From Streptomyces guryensis (GTDB lineage Bacteria; Actinomycetota; Actinomycetes; Streptomycetales; Streptomycetaceae): a stretch of DNA of 64,000 nt. The translations under genes and the position numbers were made by a program. The stretch is taken from the NCBI RefSeq assembly GCF_021261325.1, contig NZ_JAJSBI010000023.1, forward strand, positions 1 to 64,000, given 5' to 3'. Positions 1 to 7,944 of the stretch are shown here, in pieces; the first letter of the stretch is position 1; the number at the start of each line of letters is the position of its first letter. The notes below the pieces were generated by a model. The model was not told the DNA's origin, did no database searches, and saw nothing but the letters and a program-made list of their open reading frames with translations.

Positions 1-156
1 GGTCAGCACCGAGCCCTGCGCCTCCATGACGGCCAGCGGCGCGAAGTTCTCCGAGGCGATCATCTCGAGGGTGGACTGCTGACGGTGCAGCTCGGCGTCG
101 ACCGCGGCGGCGATGTCCGGGTCCAGTGTGCGCAGCGACTGGTTGAGCAGGGTCAT
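1..156 (-). CDS. glyA: Serine hydroxymethyltransferase, N-terminal end only (runs off the left edge)
   Basis: Only the first 52 codons lie in the window. They read as the N-terminus of a serine hydroxymethyltransferase (PLP enzyme, serine + THF to glycine + methylene-THF). The segment containing STLEMIASENF matches the complete paralogue at 32212-33498. The ATG at 154-156 overlaps the stop of the upstream gcvH-like gene (ATGA), so the two are probably translationally coupled. It is the last visible gene of a reductase-gcvH-glyA operon. In a betaine cluster its job would be to interconvert glycine, serine and C1-folate. Confidence 0.9.
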   Translation of the reverse strand, partial: MTLLNQSLRTLDPDIAAAVDAELHRQQSTLEMIASENFAPLAVMEAQGSVLT

Positions 157-590
157 CGGCGGTCTCCTCGGGTGTGGGCGCAGTGGGCTGCGTAGGCGTC
201 GGCGGACAGGGCGCCGGCGATGTTCTCGACCCGCAGCCGGAACAGCCAACCGACGGTGTAGGGGGCGGTGTTGACGACGCCGGGCGCGTCGGCGAGCGCG
301 GTGTTGACTTCCAGGACCTCGCCCGAGGCCGGGGCGTACAGGCCGCTGACGGCGGTCCGTGACCTGATCTCTCCGCAGCTCTCGCCCGCCTCGACGCGGC
401 TGCCGACCTCGGGCAGCCGCAGGTGGACGACGTCGCCGAGGGTCTCGGCCGCGAAGGCGGTGATGCCGACGGTGGCGTTGCCCTCGTCCACGACCAGCCA
501 CTCGTGGTCCCATGTGTAGCGCAGGTGCCGCGGGATGCTCGGGGCGGTCGTCTGCCGCCCTCGCAGGGGAAGTCGGGAGGCGGGGCTCAT
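153..590 (-). CDS. Glycine cleavage H-like protein without the lipoyl lysine
   Basis: A 145-aa protein with the H-protein fold signature (YTWDHEWLVV, VGITAFAAETLGDVV, SGLYAPASGEVLEVN). True H proteins carry lipoate on a lysine in an E-S-V-K-A type motif shortly before LYAP. Here the aligned stretch reads R-S-R-T-A and residue 79 is threonine (codon ACC, minus strand, 354-356). The protein therefore cannot be lipoylated at the normal place. No gcvP, gcvT or lipoyl synthase gene is next to it; the neighbours are a ferredoxin reductase (upstream, ATGA overlap) and glyA (downstream, ATGA overlap). It may be a repurposed scaffold or folate-pathway partner, or a decaying copy. The fold assignment is firm; the function is unknown. 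Confidence 0.85.
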   Translation of the reverse strand: MSPASRLPLRGRQTTAPSIPRHLRYTWDHEWLVVDEGNATVGITAFAAETLGDVVHLRLPEVGSRVEAGESCGEIRSRTAVSGLYAPASGEVLEVNTALADAPGVVNTAPYTVGWLFRLRVENIAGALSADAYAAHCAHTRGDRR

Positions 591-1768
591 GACACGGCGG
601 CCGCGGTGGCGGGGGCGAGGGTGCGGCGGAGCCGGTTGAACAGCTTCGGCTGGTTCAGGGAGAGCACGGCGACGGGGGTGCCCTCGCGCAGGTAGACGGA
701 GACGAAGGAGCGGCCATCGAGGCTGCCCTCGATGAGTTCGGGCCGGTCGCCGGGGGCGACGTGTCCGGCGAGCTGGATGCGCACCTGGTACTGGTCGGAC
801 CAGAAGTACGGCGCGGTGACCCGGGCGGGCGCGGCGGACTCGCCGGTGAGCAGGGTCCGGGCGGCGGTCTTCGCCTGCTCGGTGGCGTTGCTCCAGTGCT
901 CGATGCGGGCGTGGCGTCCGGTGAACGGGTTGGGCCATCGGGCGACGTCGCCGACGGCGACCACGCCCGGGACGCTGCTCGCGCCGCCGGGGTCGCACAC
1001 CACGCCGTCGTCCACCTGCACGCCGGACCCGGCGAGCCAGGCGGTGGCGGGCCGTACACCCACCCCGACCACGACGATGTCGGCGGGCAGCAGGCGCCCG
1101 TCCGCCAGCCGTACCCCGGTGACCCGGTCCTCGCCGGTGAGTCCCGCCACGCCGGTTCCGCACAGCAGACGCACTCCGTGGTCGGTGTGCAGCGAGGAGA
1201 CCACCAGGCCCATCTCGCGCCCCAGTTGGCGTTCCAGCGGGACGTCGACGGCTTCCACGACGGTGACGTGGAGACCGAGCCGGTGGGCGGTGGAGGCCAC
1301 TTCGGCGCCGATGAAGCCGGCACCGATGATGACGACCCGGGGCAGTCCGTCCAGCAGTTCGGCGCGCAGGGCCTCGGCGTCGTCGAGGGTGCGCAGGGTG
1401 TGGACACCGGCCATACCGTCCATGCCGGGCAGCAGCCGGGGGCCGGCGCCGGTCGCGACGACGACGCCCTCGCTGCGCAGCCGGCGTCCACCGGCCAGGG
1501 TGACGGACCGGTCCGCGGGGTCGAGGCGTACGGCGCGCTCGCCGAGCAGCCAGGTGACCTGGAGGGCCTCGTACTCGTCGGCGTCACCGAGTGCGAGCTC
1601 GTTGGCGTCGATGTCCCCCTTGAGGAAGTCCTTGGAGAGCGGCGGGCGGTCGTAGGGGGCGTGGCGCTCCTCCCCCACGACGACGATCTCGCCGTCGTAG
1701 CCCTCTGCGCGCAGCGCGCGGACCGTGCTCAGGCCTGCCAGCGACGCGCCGACGACGGTGATGCTCAT
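587..1768 (-). CDS. FAD-dependent ferredoxin reductase (GR-type), module A
   Basis: A 393-aa NAD(P)H:ferredoxin reductase of the class used by Rieske oxygenases. It has an N-terminal FAD-binding loop (VVGASLAGLS), the RPPLSK segment typical of the family, a second NAD-binding loop (VVIIGAGFIGAEVA, about residue 145) and the FAD-contacting VVAVGDVARW near residue 275. It should pass electrons from NAD(P)H to the Rieske ferredoxin that feeds the GbcA-type oxygenase. Its paralogue at 48700-49860 sits directly behind a ferredoxin gene. Here the ferredoxin lies 13 kb away and the reductase instead heads an operon with the gcvH-like gene. ATG start; an operator-like palindrome lies about 135 bp upstream. 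Confidence 0.9.
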   Translation of the reverse strand: MSITVVGASLAGLSTVRALRAEGYDGEIVVVGEERHAPYDRPPLSKDFLKGDIDANELALGDADEYEALQVTWLLGERAVRLDPADRSVTLAGGRRLRSEGVVVATGAGPRLLPGMDGMAGVHTLRTLDDAEALRAELLDGLPRVVIIGAGFIGAEVASTAHRLGLHVTVVEAVDVPLERQLGREMGLVVSSLHTDHGVRLLCGTGVAGLTGEDRVTGVRLADGRLLPADIVVVGVGVRPATAWLAGSGVQVDDGVVCDPGGASSVPGVVAVGDVARWPNPFTGRHARIEHWSNATEQAKTAARTLLTGESAAPARVTAPYFWSDQYQVRIQLAGHVAPGDRPELIEGSLDGRSFVSVYLREGTPVAVLSLNQPKLFNRLRRTLAPATAAAVS

Positions 1769-1821
1769 GGGGAACCTCCGGGTTGCGGGTACCCGACCGG
1801 GTGTCTCGAATTACACAACAA

Positions 1822-1920
1822 TGCTCGCTATACGCAACATGCTTGGGGCGAGGTCGGGGGCTTGTCAATAGACGGGCGGCATCAGTGCGCAATAGCGCAG
1901 AAGGTTGCGCTATGCGCAAC
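1822..1920. promoter_or_regulatory. Operator cluster upstream of the reductase operon
   Basis: GTTGCGCTATGCGCAAC at 1904-1920 is a 17-bp inverted repeat with perfect 7-bp arms. A related half site (CGCTATACGCAAC) lies at 1826-1838 and TGCGCAATAGCGCA at 1885-1898. The same GTTGC-N7-GCAAC pattern occurs before other betaine genes in the window. Binding by an IclR protein encoded here is inferred. Confidence 0.65.
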
Positions 1921-1943
1921 TTTGAGGAGGGCTGGAACAGGGG

Positions 1944-2240
1944 TTACAGCGTCGGCTCGTCCCACTGGTCGAGCAGCAGGTCGGCCATGGTCTCGTCGAG
2001 CCCGGTCGGCGCTGCGTCCAGGGCCGAGGAGTTCGCCGGCAGCCAGGTTGAGGGCGCCGGGCAGCGGGATGACGTCGAACCAGTCCCCGCCCACTCCGGC
2101 CTGGGCGGGCAGATAGCGGTGGGCCACCTCCAGGGCCGACTGGCGCGGACCGCCGGGATCTGGACTTGGCCATACCCCAGTAATGGTCGGTGCGGCTCAG
2201 CTGCCCCCTGTCCAGCAGTGACAGCCCGTCCACCTGCCGG
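1944..2240 (-). pseudogene. Fragment of a SpoIIE-type phosphatase gene
   Basis: One reading frame of this gap contains ALEVAHRYLPAQ, then GVGGDWFDVIPLPGA. That is the start of a PP2C/SpoIIE phosphatase domain, very close to the matching segment of the phosphatases at 15801-18272 and 18474-20540. The frame then runs into unrelated sequence, and the rest of the catalytic domain (VVGDVVGHG and later) is absent. No start codon or complete domain can be made. It is best read as a relic left between the reductase operon and gbcA. Confidence 0.5.
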
Positions 2241-2289
2241 AGGGGGCCGCCGAACGGCAGGCGGACGGGCGGTATCGGGGTGGCCGGGC

Positions 2290-3423
2290 TCAGCCGGCGG
2301 GCTGGGCGTCGAGCCTGCCCTGCAGCCAGCTGTGGAACTCGCCGATGTGGTGCTCACTGGGCACCAGGACGCCACCCTTGGCGTACGCCCGCGAGCTCAT
2401 CGCCGGCTGGGTGCGCTCACACGCGTCGAAGTCCTGCTGGTTGACACGGTGGAACAGCTCCACGGAACGCTCCACGTCCTTGCCGCTCTCCACCACGTGC
2501 GGGAGATACAGCCAGTCACACTCGACGACCGTGCGGTCGGCCGATATCGGGTACATCCGGTGGAAGATCACGTGGTCGGGGACGAGGTTGATGAAGACCT
2601 GCGGCCGTACGGTGATCGCGTAGTAGCGGCGGTCCTGGTTCTCGGCGACCCCCGGGATACGGTCCAGGCCCGCGGAGCCGTCGACGGTGAAGCCCTCGAC
2701 CTCCGCCCCGAACTCCGCGCCGTGCCCGACGTAGTACTGCGCCGCGTATCCGTCCGCGAACTCCGGGAGCACCTCGGTGAGTTCGGGGTGGATGGTCGCG
2801 CAGTGGTAGCACTCCATGAAGTTCTCGATGACGAGCTTCCAGTTGGCCTTCACGTCGTAGGTGATACGGCGGCCCACCTGGAGGTTCTCGATGCCGTACC
2901 GCTCGATGGACTCGACGTCGCCGAGCCGCTCGACGACCGCGCCCAGCACGTCCTCCTCGAAGGACGGGGGCTTCTCGGCCAGGCACACCCACACATAGCC
3001 GAGCCACTCCCGGACATGGACGTTGACCAGGCCGTAGGCGGTCCGGTCGATGTCCGGCATCGAGGTCAGGTTCGGCGCGGCCACCAGTTTGCCGTCCAGG
3101 CCGTAGGTCCAGGCGTGGTACGGGCACTGGAAGGCGCGCTTGACCTCGCCGGACTCCTCCGTGCACAGCTTCGCGCCGCGGTGCCGGCAGATGTTCAGGA
3201 ACGCCTTGACCGAGCCGTCCCGGGAGCGTGAGACCAACACGCTCTCCCGGCCCACCTGGAAGGTGCGGAACTGGCCCGGCCTGGCCAGTTCCGGGGCGCG
3301 GGCCACGCAGAACCACATGGCCTCGAAGACGCGCTCCTGTTCCAGGGCGAAGACCTCGGGGTCGGTGTAGTACTCCCCGGGCAGTGTGGAGATCAGACTG
3401 GGGGGCAGATCCATCATGGTCAT
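2290..3423 (-). CDS. gbcA: Rieske oxygenase, glycine betaine demethylase type (copy A)
   Basis: A 377-aa aromatic-ring-hydroxylase-type alpha subunit. The Rieske [2Fe-2S] ligands are C79/H81 and C100/H103 (CRHRG ... CPYHAW). The mononuclear iron site is seen in NFMECYHCATIHPEL, with N201, E204, H207 and H212. Length and the ECYHC...HPEL motif fit the GbcA family, which oxidatively demethylates glycine betaine to dimethylglycine plus formaldehyde. Monomeric sarcosine oxidase and dimethylglycine oxidase genes lie just upstream in the same direction, which supports the assignment. A close paralogue is at 47439-48569. The substrate could also be another quaternary amine such as stachydrine or carnitine; the sequence alone does not decide this. 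Confidence 0.88.
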   Translation of the reverse strand: MTMMDLPPSLISTLPGEYYTDPEVFALEQERVFEAMWFCVARAPELARPGQFRTFQVGRESVLVSRSRDGSVKAFLNICRHRGAKLCTEESGEVKRAFQCPYHAWTYGLDGKLVAAPNLTSMPDIDRTAYGLVNVHVREWLGYVWVCLAEKPPSFEEDVLGAVVERLGDVESIERYGIENLQVGRRITYDVKANWKLVIENFMECYHCATIHPELTEVLPEFADGYAAQYYVGHGAEFGAEVEGFTVDGSAGLDRIPGVAENQDRRYYAITVRPQVFINLVPDHVIFHRMYPISADRTVVECDWLYLPHVVESGKDVERSVELFHRVNQQDFDACERTQPAMSSRAYAKGGVLVPSEHHIGEFHSWLQGRLDAQPAG

Positions 3424-3459
3424 CAGGTCACCTTCGGAAAATGTCGGACTCGGGAAATG

Positions 3460-4608
3460 TCAGACGCGCACACGGCGAGGGTCGAACAGGGCGATGGGGT
3501 GCTCGGTGGTGCCTTCGGTGGCGAGGTCGGCGAGGATCTCGCCGATCACGGGCACGAACTTGAACCCGTGGCCGGAGAATCCGCAGGCCACGGTCACCTG
3601 CGGATGGTCGGGATGGTGGGCGAGGACGAAGTGCTCGTCCGGCGTGTTGGTGTACATGCAGGCCGCGGCCTTGAGGAAGCTGCCGGGCAGGGTGGGGATG
3701 CGGGGGCGCAGATGGGCGGCCATGGCCTCGATCTCGTCCGGGTGGATGCGCCGGTCGAGGGTGTCGGGGTCGCTGGGGACGCCCTTGCGGAAGAAGGCGA
3801 CCTTGGCGCCGCCCTCGGGGCCGTCGAGGGAGGGGAAGCCGTAGATCTGGGTGCCGTCCGGGTCCTCCCAGATGTAGACGGGGTGCCGGTCGGCGGTGAA
3901 CGGGCCGGTGCCGCCCTCGGGCTGGAACCAGTACATGACCTGCCGCTCCACCGTCACCTGCACGCCGATGTCGGACAGCAGCTTCGGCGCCCAGGCACCG
4001 GGGGCGATGACCAGTCGTTCGGCGGTGTAGGCACCGCGGTCGGTGACCACCCAGGCCTTGCCGCCCGGCCCGTCGGCCTCCCAGCCGAGGACCATCTCGG
4101 CGAAGTGCAGCTCGGCGCCGTGGGCCCGGGCCAGGTCCAGATGGGCGGTGACGGTCGCCTCGGGCCGGGCGATGCCGGCCCTGCGCTCGTAGAAGGCAAC
4201 GTCCTCGGCGGCCGGGTTGAAGGTGGGGAAGCGGCGCCGGATGTCGGAGGCACCCAGGACCTCGTGGTCCAGGCCCCACTCGTGGGCGCTGCGCAGGGTG
4301 CCGGCGAAGGCCTCGCTGTCCTCGCGGCCGATCATCAGACCACCGGTCTCGGTGAAGACCTCGTGGCCGGAGTCGACGGCCAGCTTCTCCCACAGTTCGT
4401 GGGCGCGCAGCAGCAGCGGGACGTAGGCCGGGTCCTCGAAGTAGGCCTGCCGGTAGATGCGCGAACCGCCGTGGCTGGAACCGAGGTTGTGGGCCGGCCC
4501 GAAGCGGTCGATGCCCAGCACTTGCCGGCCGCGTTTGGCGAGGTGATAGGCCGCTGCGCTGCCCATTCCGCCCAGGCCTACGACGATTACGTCGTACGAA
4601 GGGGGCAT
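3460..4608 (-). CDS. solA: Monomeric sarcosine oxidase / N-methyl amino acid oxidase
   Basis: A 382-aa flavoprotein that would oxidise sarcosine (N-methylglycine) to glycine, formaldehyde and H2O2. It has an N-terminal dinucleotide loop (VVGLGGMGSAAAYHLA), the SSHGGSRIYR segment typical of monomeric sarcosine oxidase, and Cys316 in ACMYTNTPDEHF, which matches the covalent-flavin cysteine of this family. The ATG at 4608 was chosen because a CAGGAG ribosome site sits just before it; an upstream in-frame extension to 4698 falls in repeat sequence. It lies 36 bp before gbcA copy A and is probably co-transcribed. The related N-methyltryptophan oxidase activity cannot be excluded. Confidence 0.88.
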   Translation of the reverse strand: MPPSYDVIVVGLGGMGSAAAYHLAKRGRQVLGIDRFGPAHNLGSSHGGSRIYRQAYFEDPAYVPLLLRAHELWEKLAVDSGHEVFTETGGLMIGREDSEAFAGTLRSAHEWGLDHEVLGASDIRRRFPTFNPAAEDVAFYERRAGIARPEATVTAHLDLARAHGAELHFAEMVLGWEADGPGGKAWVVTDRGAYTAERLVIAPGAWAPKLLSDIGVQVTVERQVMYWFQPEGGTGPFTADRHPVYIWEDPDGTQIYGFPSLDGPEGGAKVAFFRKGVPSDPDTLDRRIHPDEIEAMAAHLRPRIPTLPGSFLKAAACMYTNTPDEHFVLAHHPDHPQVTVACGFSGHGFKFVPVIGEILADLATEGTTEHPIALFDPRRVRV

Positions 4609-4665
4609 GTGTCCATCTCCTGGGAGTCTTGCCGGTGTTGGGTGTGATGAATGTGCGGGCCGGTG

Positions 4666-4727
4666 GGGGCTGGTCGCGCCCACGCGGCGGAGCCGCAAAT
4701 CGATACAGCCCCGCGCCCCTTCGGGGC
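4666..4727. repeat. Intergenic Streptomyces-type palindromic repeat (R1)
   Basis: GGCTGGTCGCGCCCACGCGG begins a GC-rich repeat that recurs nearly unchanged at 14027-14086 and in reverse, more diverged, at 34377-34452 and 48603-48661. Each copy sits between genes. It contains a GGAGCC/GGCTCC-type palindrome and may fold as an RNA hairpin or terminator. Confidence 0.75.
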
Positions 4728-4732
4728 TCGGG

Positions 4733-7171
4733 TCAGCGGCGGATGCGGGACATCTCCGGGTCGAACAGCGGCTCGGCTGCGGTGGTGGCCGCGATCCCGG
4801 TGCCGAAGTACTCGATCTCCACCCGGGTTCCGGGAGCGGTGTGCTCGGCGGGTAGCCAGGCGTAGGCGATCGGGGCGTCGATGGTGTAGCCGTAGGCGGC
4901 GCTGGTGACGTAGCCGACCGGGCGGCCGTTCACATGGACCGGTTCGTGGCCCAGCACCACGGACTGCTGGTCCTCGATGAGGAGGGGGACGAGGCGGCGG
5001 GCGACCGTGTCCTCGGTGATCCCCTCCAGGGCGGACCTGCCGGTGAAGTGCTGCTTGCTGGGGCGTACGGCGAAGCCGAGGCCGGCCTCGTAGGGGTTGT
5101 GCTCGGTGGTCATGTCATGGCCCCAGGAGCGGTAGCCCTTCTCCAGGCGCAGGCTGTTGAAGGCGCTGCGGCCTGCGGCGATGATGCCCACGTCCTGTCC
5201 GGCCTGCCACAGTGTGTCCCACAGTCGGGCGCCGAGGTCGGCGGTGGTGTAGATCTCCCACCCGAGCTCGCCCACGTAGCTGAGCCGCATCGCGGTGACC
5301 GGGACGTCGCCGAGGTGGGCCTGCTTGGCCTTGAAGTAGCCGAAGCCCTTGTGGGAGAAGTCGATGTCGGTCAGGGGCTGCACGAGATCGCGGGCGCGCG
5401 GGCCCCAGACACCCAGGCAGCAGGTGCCGGCGGTGATGTCCCGAACCTGCACGGAGCCGTCGCCGGGCAGGTGCCGACGCAGCCAGTCCAGGTCGAGGTT
5501 GCCGTTGGCGCCGATCTGGAAGCGCTCGGCCTCCAGACGGGCGATGGTCAGGTCGCTGCGGACGCCGCCGGCACTGTCGAGCAACAGGGTGTAGGTGACC
5601 GGCCTGTCGAGCTGATTGGTCGTCAACTCCTGGAGGAAGGCGAGCGCTTCGGGGCCGGTGACCTCCAGCCGCTTGAGCGGGGTCATGTCGTACAGGGCCA
5701 CGCGCTCACGGGTGACGAGTGCCTCGGCTCCGGCGATCGGCGACCAGTAGCGCGACGCCCAGGCGTTGCGGCCGGGGACACGGGCCACCTCGGGCAGCGA
5801 GGCGTTGGCCTCGTACCAGTGCGGGCGCTCCCAGCCGCCGCCCTCCAGGAAGACCGCGCCGAGGGCCTCCTGACGGGAGTGGAAGGGGCTGATCCGCAAC
5901 GGGCGCGGGGACTCGGCCGGCTGCAGCGGGTGCAGGATGTCGTAGACCTCGACGAAGTTCTGGCAGCTGCGCTCGTGCACGTACAAGGGGGTGAGCTGGA
6001 CCTCTTCGAAGCGGTTGATGTCGCACTCGTGGACGTCGGTGCCGGGCCTGCCGTCGACCAGCCATTGGGCCATGGCCTTCGCGACGCCGGCGGAGTGGGT
6101 GACCCAGACCGCCTCGGCCAGCCAGAAGCCCTGCACCTTCGCCGACTCGCCCATCAGCGGCATGCCGTCGGAGGTGAAGGAGAAGATGCCGTTGAAGCCC
6201 TCCTCCACCTTCGCGTCCGACAGGGAGGGCAGCAGGGAGACGGAGTCGGTCCAGGCGCCCTCGAAGTCGGCCTCGGTGAAGCGGAGCGAGGACGGCATGA
6301 CGGCGTCCCGCGGGTGGGCGACCTCGTCCAGGGAGACGGGCATGGGCCGGTGGGCGTAGGAGCCGATGCCGATGCGGTCGACGAGTTCGCGGTAGTACAG
6401 GCCCGCGTCCTGGTTGCGCAGGATCGGCAGGGACGCCTGGGTGTCCTCGTCGTTGCGCCCGGCGAGTACGGGGAGCTGCGTGGTGCGGGCGTACTGGTGG
6501 GCCAGGGGCACCAGCGGCACCGGCTGCCCGACCATGCGGCCGATCTCCGGGCCCCAGAACCCGGCGCAGGAGACCACGATGTCCGCCCGGAAGACGCCCT
6601 GGTCGGTGACGACCGCGCTGACCCGGTCGCCGGTCGTCTCGATGCCGGTGACGGTGTGGTGGGCGTGGAAGCGGGCGCCGCGGGCGATCGCCCGGCGGGC
6701 CTGCGCCTCGCCCGCGCGCAGTGCGTTGGCCAGGCCGTCGCTGGGGATGTGGAAGCCGCCCACGATCCGCTCGACGTCCAGCAGGGGGTGCAGAGCGGCG
6801 GACTCCTCGGGGCTGAGCAGGCGGCTGTCCACTCCCCAGGAGGTGAGCCAGCCATGCCGGCGCTGGATCTCCGCCAGCCGTTCGGGGCTGGTCGCCACCT
6901 CCAGGCCGCCGACCTGGTTGAAGCACCACTGCCCGTCCAGGGTCAGCGCGTTGTACTTCTCGACCGTGTAGCGGGCGAACTCGGTCATCGTCTTGGAGCC
7001 GTTGGTCTGGAAGACCAGACCGGGGGCGTGCGAGGTGGAGCCGCCCGTGGCGAAGAGCGGGCCCTGCTCCAGGACGGTGACGTCCGTCCAGCCGCGTGCG
7101 GTCAGTTCGTCGCTGAGCGCGCACCCGACGATGCCGGCGCCGATGATGACCACCTTCGGCTGTGTCGCCAT
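4733..7171 (-). CDS. Dimethylglycine oxidase, FAD + GcvT-like fusion (copy A)
   Basis: An 812-aa two-domain enzyme. The N-terminal half is a DAO-type flavoprotein (VVIIGAGIVGCALS, then GGSTSHAPG with His48 in the position of the covalently flavinylated histidine of dimethylglycine oxidase/dehydrogenase). The C-terminal half, from about residue 420, is a GcvT-like folate-binding domain (CCLGVWGPRARDL, LSYVGELGWEIY, LRLEKGYRSWG). The family oxidises dimethylglycine to sarcosine and loads the released methylene onto THF. The ATG at 7171 has a GGAGG site just upstream; a longer 854-aa reading is not needed. The paralogue at 34499-36937 has exactly the same length. Confidence 0.9.
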   Translation of the reverse strand: MATQPKVVIIGAGIVGCALSDELTARGWTDVTVLEQGPLFATGGSTSHAPGLVFQTNGSKTMTEFARYTVEKYNALTLDGQWCFNQVGGLEVATSPERLAEIQRRHGWLTSWGVDSRLLSPEESAALHPLLDVERIVGGFHIPSDGLANALRAGEAQARRAIARGARFHAHHTVTGIETTGDRVSAVVTDQGVFRADIVVSCAGFWGPEIGRMVGQPVPLVPLAHQYARTTQLPVLAGRNDEDTQASLPILRNQDAGLYYRELVDRIGIGSYAHRPMPVSLDEVAHPRDAVMPSSLRFTEADFEGAWTDSVSLLPSLSDAKVEEGFNGIFSFTSDGMPLMGESAKVQGFWLAEAVWVTHSAGVAKAMAQWLVDGRPGTDVHECDINRFEEVQLTPLYVHERSCQNFVEVYDILHPLQPAESPRPLRISPFHSRQEALGAVFLEGGGWERPHWYEANASLPEVARVPGRNAWASRYWSPIAGAEALVTRERVALYDMTPLKRLEVTGPEALAFLQELTTNQLDRPVTYTLLLDSAGGVRSDLTIARLEAERFQIGANGNLDLDWLRRHLPGDGSVQVRDITAGTCCLGVWGPRARDLVQPLTDIDFSHKGFGYFKAKQAHLGDVPVTAMRLSYVGELGWEIYTTADLGARLWDTLWQAGQDVGIIAAGRSAFNSLRLEKGYRSWGHDMTTEHNPYEAGLGFAVRPSKQHFTGRSALEGITEDTVARRLVPLLIEDQQSVVLGHEPVHVNGRPVGYVTSAAYGYTIDAPIAYAWLPAEHTAPGTRVEIEYFGTGIAATTAAEPLFDPEMSRIRR

Positions 7172-7245
7172 GGCCTTCCTCCAGATTCGTTTGCTGTGAC
7201 GGCAGTTGGGGCCTGCCAGGCCTGAGCGGGTCGGGCATGGTCCGC

Positions 7246-7296
7246 TGCCGCTCGGCCGCGCCCTGACGGGGCGCGGGGCCGCATCGATGTGCGGCA
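7246..7296. repeat. Short GC-rich palindromic intergenic repeat
   Basis: The gap between the dimethylglycine oxidase start and the MBL gene holds CGCGCCCTGACGGGGCGCG and GCCGCATCGATGTGCGGC, two hairpins resembling the right part of repeat R1. It could act as an attenuator or RNA stabiliser inside the operon. Confidence 0.45.
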
Positions 7297-7311
7297 CTGC
7301 CCGCGGAGCGC

Positions 7312-7944
7312 CTAGTGGCCCCGTGCGATCCAGTCGTCGAGGTGGGGCGCCTCGGCCCCGATCGAGGTGGTGGGGCCGTGGCCGGTGTGCACGGTGGTGT
7401 CCGCGGGGAGGGTCAGCAGCCGGGTGCGGATGGAGCCGATGATGGTGTCGAAGTCGGAGTAGGAGCGGCCGGTGGCGCCGGGGCCGCCCTGGAACAGGGT
7501 GTCGCCGGAGAACAGGGCGGCCGGCTCGGGCGCGTACAGGCAGACCGCACCGGGAGAGTGTCCGGGGGTGTGCAGCACGTGCAGCCGGATGCCGGCGACG
7601 GTCAGCTCCTCGCCGTCGATGAGCTCCCAGTAGCCGGGCACCCGTGGGGCGTGGGCCGCTTTCCAGAGCACCTCGTCGGCCGGGTGGAGCAGGATGGGCG
7701 CGCCGGTGCGGGTGGCCAGGGCCGGGGCGGCGCCCACGTGGTCGTTGTGGGCGTGGGTGCAGACGATGGCGACCAGGCGCCGGTCGCCGACGGCGGCCGC
7801 GATGGCCTCGGCGTCGTGAGCGGCGTCGATGACCAGGACCTCCCGGTCGTCGCCGATCAGCCAGACGTTGTTGTCCACCTCCCAGCTGCCGCCGTCCAGC
7901 CGGAAGGTCCCGGAGGTGACCAGGTGCTCGATCCGCGCGGTCAC
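7312..7944 (-). CDS. MBL-fold hydrolase, probable S-formylmycothiol hydrolase (copy A)
   Basis: A 210-aa metallo-beta-lactamase-fold protein with the zinc motif THAHNDHVG (H-x-H-x-D-H), a later HTPGHSPG and FSGDTLF. The GTG at 7944 overlaps the stop of the formaldehyde dehydrogenase gene (GTGA), so the pair is coupled. Hydrolases of this type next to mycothiol-dependent formaldehyde dehydrogenase are thought to release formate from the S-formyl-mycothiol product. A second copy (50419-51048) repeats the arrangement, which supports the pairing. The exact substrate is inferred from context. Confidence 0.85.
   Translation of the reverse strand: MTARIEHLVTSGTFRLDGGSWEVDNNVWLIGDDREVLVIDAAHDAEAIAAAVGDRRLVAIVCTHAHNDHVGAAPALATRTGAPILLHPADEVLWKAAHAPRVPGYWELIDGEELTVAGIRLHVLHTPGHSPGAVCLYAPEPAALFSGDTLFQGGPGATGRSYSDFDTIIGSIRTRLLTLPADTTVHTGHGPTTSIGAEAPHLDDWIARGH

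Noticed and set aside
153..1768. Possible glycine riboswitch near glyA/gcvH
   Set aside because: The genes overlap with no leader sequence between them, and the upstream region shows operators but no paired aptamer structure.
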